Assembly (NCBI GenBank): GCA_930367215.1
Contig: OV884057.1
Coordinates: 111,997,284 to 112,061,283, forward strand
Direction: 5' to 3'
DNA: 64,000 nt
Origin: Pollenia angustigena
Lineage: Eukaryota; Arthropoda; Insecta; Diptera; Polleniidae
The translations under genes and the position numbers were made by a program. Positions within the stretch are counted from its first letter, which is position 1. Each line of letters begins with the position of its first letter. This document shows, piece by piece, positions 23,620 through 33,090 of the stretch. The notes under the pieces are model-generated. The model made no database searches, had not been told where the DNA came from, and saw only the letters and a program-made list of their open reading frames with translations.

Positions 23620-24203
23620 TTTTTTTTTTTTATTGAATGTTTCTTGTCGAAAATTACAATATGTATTCAAAGCTTAATCCTAATTCTTATTTGTATTTGT
23701 TAGCCGTTACCAATGTAGCCGCTAATTAATTGCATTCAAGTGTCAAAAAAGCCTGCTAGGCTCAAAGTGTCGGATCTTTTCAGCCTCCGGTGACCTTCGA
23801 ACTTTATTAGATCCCGAGCGAGGTAGTTGGGATGGACCATTAGTTTATCTATGTATTTGACTGAATACTTTTTAATTTCTTCCTGGATGGTAGCGATGTT
23901 AAGATCTCTGTGGATATTGTCATTACGTATATACCATGGGGCGCAAACAATTTACCGTAATATCCTAGACTGTCTTCTTTGTAGCTTCTGGATGTTTGAT
24001 GCGCATGCAGTACCTCATAATTGGATGCCATATGTCCAAATTGGCTTTATGATAGACTTGTATAAGAGAACTTTGTTGTCTAAGGATAAGTTTGAGTTTC
24101 GACCGATTAGCCAATGTAGTTGAGCTGCTTTAAGTTTCATAGCCGTTATTTTCGCTTCTATATGGCGAGACCAGGTCAGGCGTCTATCTATATGAATTCC
24201 CAA
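23620..24203 (-). pseudogene. Jockey-type retrotransposon, 3' portion
   Basis: On the minus strand this encodes LGIHIDRRLTWSRHI and NKVLLYKSIIKPIWTYGIQL, the thumb region after the reverse transcriptase palm in Jockey-clade elements. It runs into a 3' untranslated tail ending at a T-run on the plus strand (23619-23632), i.e. a poly-A tail. Its 5' continuation is 28359-28850; the two halves were separated by the CR1-like element between them. Confidence 0.75.
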
Positions 24204-24718
24204 TTATTTTATTTATTTATTTATTTATTTGATTTCCAATACAACAAGATACAAATCTTATAATTATAGTATTGGATTTTTGTATTGTAATTACATTGTT
24301 GAGTAAAAAATGATATATTATTATGAAAAATAATTTAATAATTTCAAGAAATTAACAAATAATTTTAAAATAGTTAAATACAAACATAATAAGAAGGAAA
24401 CAGTATTAAATTGTGATAAAAAATTTATATAATTCTTTCTCAAAAAGCAAGACGTTGCTAATGGATTTATTGGACGGTAGTAGCGAGTTCCAAAGGCGGA
24501 TTGAATTGATGTAAAAATGACGCTCAGAAACCTGATTTTCTATATCTAGTATGAATTATGTCATATGATCTTCTTGAACGCGTAAAAGATATTCTGTCAA
24601 AAAAATACACTGGTTCATGCTTGAAAATTATTTTGTGTAATAGCATTGAGGTTTTAATTTTTAACAGATTACTCAGGGAAACGCCATAAAGTTTATTTTT
24701 AAAATGGGAAATGTGATC

Positions 24719-25327
24719 CTACTTTCTTATGTTAAAAACATATCTCAATACAGCATTGTAAGTTTGCTCAAGTTTTCCCTGGCTTGTTGAGTCACAACTT
24801 GCAAACAGTTCGCATCCATAGAGTAAAATTGGCATGATATGCATACGTTTTTGCAAGTAACATTCGAATATTAAACGGTGTGATGTTGGGTGTTCCATAG
24901 CGTTCGCAGCATTGAGTATGTTTTCCCAGCAGCAGCAGTTACATGATCGAAACATGTGAGAGTGTTGTTAAAAATAATGCCAAGATTTTTAGCTTTTTGT
25001 ACAATTTCAATTCGTTTGTTGTTCAGCAATATCATAGGTTCAAGCGACAGTTTCAGTGTTTTTTTCGTTATTATCAAGCATTTGGACTTCGTGGGGTTTA
25101 TACACAAACCATTTGCATTTGCCCATGCGTGAACACGTTTTAAATCAATATTTATTTTTTCAACCCAATCATTTATATTTATCAAGGGACTACTAATATA
25201 GAGTTGTACATCATCAGCATATAGGTGAACATTACAGTGTAACAATTGTTTATCTAGATCATTTATATAAATTGAGAATAGTAGTGGCCCAAGTATCGAT
25301 CCCTGTGGCACTCCCCTAAGAACAGTG
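24719..25327 (-). pseudogene. Reverse transcriptase palm and thumb of the CR1-like LINE
   Basis: The minus strand reads [20 protein letters not shown], then [12 protein letters not shown] (the catalytic YADD box), [13 protein letters not shown] and [12 protein letters not shown] frame change near 24.95 kb leads into HIMPILLYGCELF. These are RT motifs 4-7 and the thumb. The upstream palm (SQSVIANNITSKSLPV) lies at 25984-26032, beyond the TIR element. Confidence 0.85.
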
Positions 25328-25983
25328 GTGCGATTCACTAACTTTTAACGATCCGACAATCGTAATATTTGTCGACATTTATATTCGCTTGCAGTAACGA
25401 TAGTGTGATTCTGTAATTTTTTTTAACGATAGTACACAGCTGTTTTTTTTTTGTAACATCTCTGTCTACAAAATGTTAAAAAAAAAAACGAAAAGCACAA
25501 AAGAGAATAAAATAAAAACATACGAAATTGTTCTTAACCCCCCTTGTTACACATATTTTTTCATTTAAAATGCACTGAAAAAGGTCTGGCCAGACTCATA
25601 AGTAAGACGAAGGGTTAATTTGTGGTTTTATATTTTTTTTTTTGTGAATTTTACATTTAGAATTTTATTTTTGTTCTTAATTTGCTTTCTTTTTGCAAAT
25701 TTTAAATTTATTATTTTGTTTTTGTTCATACATATACATATGAATATATCTTTGTATGTATGTATGTAAGCTATTTTAAACATAAAAAACATTTTATCGA
25801 TAAAATAAACACAAACTTAATTATTGTCGCTAAGATAACGACAAAAAAATTGCTTAAAGTAACAGCTGACTTTAAACGACAGCGAATATCGTTAAAAATT
25901 TTACAGAATAGCATATTCGATAAATTTTCGTTATACTTATTTTAACGATTCGATTATCGTTATAAAAGTTAGTGAATCGCACT
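25328..25983. mobile_element. TIR element (GTGCGATTCAC family), full copy inside the LINE
   Basis: GTGCGATTCACTAACTTTTA at the left is mirrored by AAAAGTTAGTGAATCGCAC at the right. It interrupts the RT frame between SLPV and LRGVPQG. Host bases at the junction are slightly scrambled, so the duplication length is unclear. No coding content. The truncated sister copy is at 573-905. Confidence 0.75.
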
Positions 25984-26040
25984 ACAGGTAACGATTTTGA
26001 TGTTATATTGTTTGCAATAACAGATTGACTACGGCCAGAC

Positions 26041-27073
26041 CAGCGTTACCGTTGTGATACTAAAGTATCAATTTGACCCTTTTTCGACGGTGTTGATACC
26101 TTTTATGACCCTTTTTTTAAATTATACTTTTGTATCATTATCACCTATTTTGTGATACTTTTTGACCCTTTTTTGGAAACAGCTCTCACATTTTGTTTTT
26201 TGTCAACACTGCGGAACAGAAGTGCTAAACAAATGTTTTCGAAATAAGCATTGCTTGATATGGAACAGACTCAAAGTATATACTTACAATTCCATGCTTT
26301 TTTCTCCTTGATTTTTGATAGTTAAGTACAATTTCCCTAAAAGAAAACATAACTCATATAAATATTTGTTATTTTTTACGGTGGTTTCTTTTTAAAACAA
26401 AAATTTGACATTTTATTAAAAAAAATGCAATTTGGTGTTTTGCTCTCTTAAACAGTAGCATATTTTATTCAAAACAATTCGCCCTTAGTAATGGCAAAAG
26501 GTATTGATCTTTTCGCCCCCTTTTGAATCGACAGTATTGCGAGTGCCCTAACAGGAATGAAAACAAGAGGTAAAAATTGCTTAATTAGCGGAAATTCCGA
26601 AATATTTGGTAAAAGCGGTATGATAGCAAAGTCTTATATATATTAAAATCGTAAAAGCTTTAAAAAATCTGACACTTACAGGAAAAAATCGCTTTAGTCG
26701 AGAAAATGGTTACAATTCGCGAACGATAGCCAAATTTAAAACAAACACTAAAATTTATTTGACATCGCTAAATCGGAAAATTACATAAAAGGTATGAAAA
26801 AATTAGCTAAAATGATAAAGAATAAACTTTTTGTCAGGTGATTAAAACAGGAGAGAGCATTCCATAAAAAATTAAGTTTTTTGAGCTCTTCCTACCTGTA
26901 ATATTATTTTTTTGTTTGCTTATAAAAAATTTGGTCTTATTATATTCATTAAAATGGGAAATACTGCTTATAAAAAACTTGACCCTTTTTTATTGAAATA
27001 CCCTTTTTTGACCCCTTTTTCTGGAAAATCCCCTTTTTGTGACCCTTTTCGAAAATTTCCAACGGTAACCCTG
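26041..27073. mobile_element. hAT element with perfect 8-bp duplication GGCCAGAC
   Basis: Ends CAGCGTTACCGTTG and CCAACGGTAACCCTG are flanked by GGCCAGAC at 26033-26040 and 27074-27081. It separates RLVASNLSG from RSQSVIANN in the RT frame of the surrounding LINE. Inside are repeated GACCCTTTTT words near both ends and a block of about 150 bp shared with 17243-18475. No transposase. Confidence 0.9.
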
Positions 27074-27081
27074 GGCCAGAC

Positions 27082-28357
27082 AGATTCGAAGCAACCAGAC
27101 GGATTGATGAAGGTAAGAAACTAAACATTTTGTCCAATTTCCAGCAAAGAACTTGATGATCGACCGCATCGAACGCTTTGGAATGGTCCAGTAGAATAAG
27201 GAATGATATATCACCAACATCAATGCTTTCTCGTATATCCAGATAGTCTATTTGTCAGCAAGTTATTGTCGTTGATGTATTTATTTATTTGTTGATGAAG
27301 TAGTCGCTCAAAAACTTTTGATAAGTACGGTAGAATAGCGATAGGACGATACTCATTGTTCGAATTTGGAGTAGGTATGATCTTGGCATGTTTCGAATTT
27401 CGCGGGTAATCGCTTTTTGTAATTATATTATTAAAAATGTATGTGATATATGGCAGCATTTGGGGAATAATAGTTTTGAAGAATTTAGGATTAATGTCAT
27501 CAAAGCCGACTGCATTCGATTTTATGTATTGGCAGCTCATTTGTACTTCAATTTCGCTTACACAGTGAAAAAAGAATATCTCATTTTGCTGACTTGATAA
27601 TAGATTTTGCTCGTAAAAACTGACATCAGCAGGTACATTAGGGATGTTGATAAAACTTTCATTAACATTGTCTACATCGATCACCGTACTATTTCCAGAT
27701 GATGGTTTACCAATACCAATTTCCCGAATAGTTTTCCAAGTTTTGTTTGAGCCAACAGCAGATGTAAAGCGATTAGAATAGTAAGTTGATTTTGCACTCT
27801 TTATCATTCTATTTAGAGTGAAAGACAGTTAACTTGAAGAGTTTCCAATGTCTATAAACAAAATCTCTGTGAGCAATAGCTGCTTTAATTTCATCATTAA
27901 ACCAAGGTTTTTTCTTAGCACTTTGTCTGAAGACTTTAAGAGGGACTGATTTTCTGAATACACGGGACAGAGAATCTTCTAAGAAATTAAGCTGATCATT
28001 AACAGAAGGCATATAGTATATGGAATTCCAGTCAACTTGTACAAGCTCAGAGAACAAAATAATATGGTTAATGAGGTTAAAATCATAGAAGGTTAAAGGG
28101 TCCGATACATGATACAAACTCAAATCGAAAGCACAAAAAATCAAATCATGCTTGGAGAAACATGGTGTTGTAAGTTAGTCGTAAAGCATAACCTTTTGTT
28201 TATTACTGACGAAAAATATATCCAACAGCGTATTGGTTGTCGATGTATAATGTGTCGGGGTTAAAGTATTGATTGGATGCAAGCCAATGGATTTCATATC
28301 ATCAGTAAGATGGCTTTCAACAAGAATGTTTGAGTTAAAATCTCCACATATTAACAT
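27082..28357 (-). pseudogene. Endonuclease C-terminus and RT fingers of the CR1-like LINE
   Basis: From 28357 down: LICGDFNSN, then TPTHYTSTTNTLLDIFFVSN (end of the exonuclease-endonuclease-phosphatase fold), then KKPWFNDEIKAAIAHRD, CQYIKSNAVGFDDINPKFFK, NEYRPIAILPYLSKVFERLL and, after a frame change, FDAVDHQVL. Several frame changes (near 28.16, 27.81 and 27.22 kb) make it non-functional. Confidence 0.8.
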
Positions 28358-28358
28358 G

Positions 28359-28850
28359 GCTTTCTACCGGAACAGTGATGTTATTTATTTTAACAGGAGG
28401 GCACGTTTGTCTTCTGAGCGTGAAAGTTAAGTGAGCACATTTAGCCGGGTTAACCTTTATTTTCCATTTTTCTAGTCAGGCTTCTAGTTCATTGATGTGG
28501 GATTGTAAATGCTGCGATGCAACTTTTGGGTCCTGATTAACACTAATAAATGCTGTGTCGTCTGCAAACGTAGAAGTATGTGTGCTCGGGCTTGTTGGCA
28601 TATCAGCTGTATATATTATATACAGTAACGGCCCTAATATGCTGCCTTGAGGGACACCAGCAGATATTTTCTTGGTGGGGGAGTATTGGTTTTTTGATCT
28701 AACCATGAGTGTTCTACTAGTTAAATAGCTCTCAAGGAGTTTGTGAGTGTTATTTGACTAGCGTATTTTCCTGGCTTAGAAATCATAACAATTGTAGAGG
28801 TCTTCCAAGAGGATGGGAAGTAGCCAACTCGTAATATCTTCATATGTTCG
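28359..28850 (-). pseudogene. Jockey-type retrotransposon, RT palm portion
   Basis: The minus strand gives YFPSSWKTSTIVMISKPGK, then a jump caused by an internal deletion to LLESYLTSRTLMV, then [22 protein letters not shown] (catalytic FADD) and LTFTLRRQTCPPV. It continues at 23620-24203 on the far side of the CR1-like insertion. The 5' end is truncated near 28850. Confidence 0.8.
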
Positions 28851-29775
28851 CAAAGGAACTACCTAGTCAGTACCTACGTCAGTAGTAGATTTCCAATGAC
28901 ACGCACATGTTAAATGCCTATTGTAAATAACATTGCCTGGGGTATAAAAAGTCACTAGTACTGGTGACTGTGTCAATAGTGAATCAGTACAGATACACTA
29001 GTGGCTTTTCCTGCATTTATAAAAATTGCAGGAATTTTTGTATTCCCAAAAATTACTTTGATAATAAACTGGCAAGTGCACGGCTTAAAACAACGAAACT
29101 GGCAACATGCTTTATTTTTGCAAGAGCAACTTTGTTTTTTCTTAGCCTACTTACAAATAAAATAAATGTTGAAAGAATTCCTACCAATTGTAGTGTGGAA
29201 TGTAAGAAAAGATAAACTCACTGTTTATTGTTGATGTTTTTGTTTAAACTTTGATATTGTTACAAGTAAAGCTGTTGCTTATAATTTTTATTCGCTTAAC
29301 AGTTTTATTTGCTTAAAATCTTTAGTTTATTTTAAATCTTTGGATGAAGTTTCCTGACGATCTGGCCTAAGCAATCTGTGAAATACGCATAGGAATAGCT
29401 TATAAAAATTGGGAATTAAGCACGACAAACAAAATCTTGTAACTTAAAAATTTATAATAATATATTCAACCAAGGACCGGAAAATGTTTTTTTATTTTGT
29501 TTCTAAAAAAAAATTGATTGTGCAAGTTTAAAAAATTCTACATTTTACAGAAAATAAAATAATTCTAAAATATGTAGTATTGAAAAAAAGCCGTCGAAAA
29601 AATTGTATATAAAATAAAGTTTTTAAAATAAAACGTTTTCTAAAAACTTTTGTATAAAAAAAATTCAATTTGTTTCAAAATAAAAAATTTCTGAAAACAA
29701 ATTAAATATATTTAAGCATTGTCATAAAAATTTCATTCGTCAAAACAAATGTAAATAAAATTTATGAAGAGGTTT
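28851..29775. other. Intergenic, no supported gene
   Basis: A TATA-like GGGTATAAAAAGTC occurs at about 28939, but no exon of quality follows. AT-rich otherwise. Confidence 0.35.
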
Positions 29776-29803
29776 CTAACCTAACCTAACCTAACCTAAC
29801 CTA
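29776..29803. repeat. Interstitial (TTAGG)n-type repeat, five and a half units
   Basis: CTAAC is repeated five times plus CTA, i.e. TTAGG on the complementary strand. TTAGG is the ancestral insect telomere unit, which flies have lost, so this is probably a chance simple repeat. Confidence 0.9.
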
Positions 29804-29814
29804 TGCCACTGTGT

Positions 29815-31030
29815 GAAATAATCTTAGGAAAATGTGAAACACTAACTCAATCGCGACGTCGTTGTTCGAAGCCTTAAAAAACGGAAAGCCTTTTTGGCTG
29901 CTCTATATATGGACCCAAGGTTTTGTTTCAAAGGGTAAATTATTCTTAGCGAAGATAAAAAAAAGGTTGCAATGGTGAGTTACATTTTTGCATTCGCTTA
30001 TCTACGGCATAGTGTCCCACTTTATAATCCAATATTTACTTTGTAGTTTCAACCAGTGTTCGAAAATAAACAGTACATTATTTAACGTTCGGCTCACACA
30101 CCCAGGAACGATATATATTTTTTTAGTGATTGTGTAGACATACACAACCCTTTATACCGTTCGTAACTATTTTCAAGAAAGAACCGACTATTATATGAAT
30201 CGTTTATTTCAGAAACCCGTCAAGTGTGCCTTTTTTAAATGTAAGTTGGCGGGTTTCTGAAATAAACGATTCATATAATGTTCGGTTCTTCGTTAAAAAA
30301 CAGAACAATTGTAGTGATACTGTAGACAAACATTATATTTTAATGTTCTATAATGTTTTTTTCGTGTGTGTATTTTGTTTTTGTAAAAACCGAACACATT
30401 GAAGTTTGTGGATTTTCAAAAAAAACCGAACGGAATTAAATGTTCACATCTTTTGTTGACTTTGACAAAAACAGTAATATTTTTGTGTTCGAAAGATGAC
30501 TAACAGGGAAACGTTATTTATTTTAATGATTTTCTACACAAACACTATTAGCGTTTGTGTTTTCCACAAATCTACCGAACCGAACATTAAGAAACGATAT
30601 TTAGTGTTTATTTTCGAACACTGGTTTCAACTACTAACAATATACAACCGGTTAAAATTAACGGGAGAGATAAATGAAAATATAATACACGAATGCAGTT
30701 TTAATCATCGAGTATTAGAAACTGATTGCTACCAAAAATTGGAAAAGAAAGCTATTTAAAATACTTCAAATCAACGTACTTCAACATGATTCTAAACTAC
30801 CATTCGGAACAAATATTTTAGAATTTTGGAAAGTCAAAAAACTAAAAGCTCCTATAATTTCAAAAATTGCACTAGTAGCTTTAGCTGTTCCCGCAAAATA
30901 GGTATCTGTGGATAGAGCATTCAGCGTCTTGTCTGTGATTATGACAAAAAGCTGCAGAAATTTAAGCGCAGAAGATTTCGAAAATATTTTTTTGCTTAAA
31001 TTTAACACTTCATTTATTGATAAAATGTTT
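29815..31030 (+). pseudogene. hAT transposase pseudogene with an intron
   Basis: Near 29870-29970 the frame SLKKRKAFLAALYMDPRF is the hAT RNase-H-like region containing the DPRF motif. It ends at GCAATG before GTGAGT (29974), and TTTGTAG at 30045 restores the frame (FQLLTIYNRL), so an intron of about 70 bp is likely. After stops near 30.76 kb the C-terminal dimerisation domain follows: ILEFWKVKKLKAP, ALVALAVPA and VSVDRAFSVLS. An in-frame TAG lies within it. A MITE is inserted next to the acceptor. It is a different hAT lineage from element C. Confidence 0.75.
30054..30623. mobile_element. hAT-type MITE with 8-bp duplication GTTTCAAC
   Basis: Ends CAGTGTTCGAAAATAAAC and GTTTATTTTCGAACACTG are flanked by GTTTCAAC at 30046-30053 and 30624-30631. 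A second inverted repeat inside (GAATCGTTTATTTCAGAAAC near 30196 and its mirror near 30260) forms a tight hairpin. No transposase. Confidence 0.9.
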
Positions 31031-31212
31031 ACCTTCGTTATTATAAACTAAAGCAATATTTTAGATAAATTGTTAGGAACATCCATTTATATCAGAACCG
31101 CCATCATTGGTTTTTTTATAAACTACATTTCTTAAAAAAAACTTAGAAAAAAAAGAATGAAAACATATTCACCACCCATGTGCCAATTTATTTCGTTCAG
31201 AATATTAGCATG

Positions 31213-31262
31213 TCTGATACGTCCGATACTGTCCATTATAGTGGAAGGCCAATGTTCGCGGC
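31213..31262 (+). pseudogene. Short LOA-like LINE fragment
   Basis: It encodes SIIVEGQCSRHAG, which parallels LIVEGQCTWHAA on the opposite strand near 31.68 kb, so it is an inverted scrap of the same LINE family. Confidence 0.45.
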
Positions 31263-31596
31263 ATGCGGGCGATAATAGCATTGCCATTGTAAAAATGTTA
31301 GCATTCTTGGCAAAAATGTTCATACAAAAAAAAAAGACATCACAAAAATTAAGACTTGGTATTACTTGAAAAAGATGCCGCGCGGCAAAGTTGAATTTTT
31401 TCAACTTTTGTTTTAAGCCGCGTGAAGTAGACGTTTCCATAGACACACATAATCATTTAACAAAAGAAATTTAAAAAACATTACAAATGAAGTGGAAAAA
31501 AAATCTAATTTGATAAGTAAATTCTTATTATGTTCAAATAAATCGTTTTTTTTATAGATTGAACATTTTCTAACAGCTTATTCAACATTTGCCGCT
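31263..31596. other. AT-rich spacer between LINE fragments
   Basis: Nothing else recognised. Confidence 0.3.
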
Positions 31597-32700
31597 TTAA
31601 AATGTGCCGCTTTCATTTGCCTTACAAAAAATTTCAAGCAAAAACCTAAACACCTGATCGCCGCCCGCAGCCGCATGCCACGTACATTGGCCTTCCACTA
31701 TTAGTCTTACCGCCGCGTTTGCTGCTAGACTTTTTGCCAAAATGTCTGGTGGTAACCAGTTCCGAATCGTAAACAATGCCTTAGAGGGTGTGGTTTTAAT
31801 GGCACCTGTTACCATTATCGCCAACATTCTCATTGTACGTTCAAACCTAGTTTAACAACTCTTCTGAAGGTTGATCTGTGTAACCTTCATCACAGCTTAT
31901 CGCTATGGACGACTGTGACGTTGGTTGGCATCATCTGGGTCGTAGTCCGATTCCAGAAGGATGTCCTCATCGTCTGCCACTTTCTTCTTGCCAAAGAAGT
32001 CACCAACAAGTCCAGTGACCGATTGGGTGTCCTCGTTGGCAGAGATGACGTGGCAGCGTCTTCCTCCATGTTCTCGGAGGTTGCTGTGGTAGTCAAGGCT
32101 TCACCTTTGAAGACTCGGAGAAAGATAGTTCCGAAACCGTAAAATCTTCCCCTGTGTCTTCTGAAGTGACGGTAGAGAGTCACTGTTTATTATAACAGTG
32201 GCCTTCCTGGATTCCAATGGGATTTGTTAGGGGAAGCCGTAGAGGCCGAGGGAGGTGCTTCGGAGGGCATCGAATTATTTTTCGTTAGCTCTCTTTGCCC
32301 AAGATTCGGCACGTGGGAAGCTGGTTTTACAGCAGACTGAATCTGTATCGTTAGACCTGCACCCGAGGAAGGAAGTTTGACGGGACCTACTCCCGTCTGG
32401 ACCTGGAAACCCTAAGAAGAAACCTGTACCACGTTTGGTTTACGACCGCCTGAAGGCTTAGTCGAAATATTTTGCGCACTAGTAACAGACCGACTAGCAA
32501 AACCTGGCGCTACCACTCTGCTAGACGGGGCCTCAGAAGCTAACAACATACTACAGCCTGAAAACGACGCTGTAGTAGTTGGTTCTCCGGAGATTATAAA
32601 TCCCTTTACCGGATATGTTGGGCATGATTTTTCGGAAATTCTGGAGGGTGGGGGTGTGTTGGTTGCATTTTATGCCCAACTGACAGGCGAAAGAGTAAAA
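31597..32700 (-). pseudogene. LOA/I-like LINE, internally deleted (ORF1 plus both ends of ORF2)
   Basis: A GC-richer block. On the minus strand a Ser/Pro/Thr-rich frame from about 32600 (SEAPSSRVVAPGFASRS) with an in-frame TAG continues to SEAPPSASTASPNKSH. After frame changes it ends in KKKVADDEDILLESDYDPDD with a stop at 31903. Twelve bases later ATG at 31890 begins MKVTQINLQKS, like the endonuclease start of LOA/I/R1-clade ORF2. The frame then jumps to VTGAIKTTPSKALF and LPPDILAKSLAANAA, typical of the RT C-terminus, so nearly all of ORF2 is deleted. Clade assignment is tentative. Confidence 0.6.
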
Positions 32701-33090
32701 CTGCGCCTCCACTGAAGACAGACGCAGACCATCAGTCGTTCATTGGGAGTACAGACGCTGATGAATTTTTTGCAGACTGACCGTTTTGGGCCAACGGCAC
32801 GGTAGTCCATTAGCCGTTCTAACTAGGATAAACAGACGCTAATGGACAACGGGGGTAGTTCTTCGTTCGTACTCGATTTAGACCCTTCTGGCATGGAAAG
32901 CTCTACCGGTCGTGACTCACGTCGTTAAGTCGAAGTACTTATTCCTTCGCATTCGCGTTGACACAGAAAAAAATATACCTTATTTATTTAAAAAATAAAA
33001 TTTAATTTAATTTTGTGTTTTTCGTTCGTAACTTCCGGTCCTTGAATTTAACCCAAAAAATAATTATTATCGTTTCTTTTTGTTTTCTAG
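32701..33090. other. Upstream region of the DUF229 gene
   Basis: The GC-richer part probably belongs to the LINE. From 32970 it is AT-rich and ends in a pyrimidine tract with TTTTCTAG at 33083-33090, a plausible 3' splice site for the gene that follows. Confidence 0.4.

Larger units (their letters stand above)
24204..28358 (-). mobile_element. CR1/Jockey-superfamily LINE, 5'-truncated, inserted in Jockey
   Basis: The 3' end is a (TAAA)n tail (ATTT repeats at 24207-24230). The 5' end is truncated inside the endonuclease at LICGDFNSN. The neighbouring Jockey frame resumes on both sides at the HV and LGIHI codons, so this is an insertion into Jockey. It is itself interrupted by the hAT at 26041-27073 and the TIR element at 25328-25983; without them about 2.45 kb remain. 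Confidence 0.75.

Noticed and set aside
28939..29215. TATA-like GGGTATAAAAAGTC followed by an open frame of about 83 codons
   Set aside because: No initiator context or conserved protein features; the frame is consistent with chance in AT-rich DNA.
30496..30759. Open frame of 87 codons as a stand-alone gene
   Set aside because: Its first half is MITE sequence and its second half is an exon of the hAT pseudogene.
31132..31446. Long minus-strand open frame
   Set aside because: It overlaps the plus-strand LINE scrap and has no domain; judged a shadow frame.
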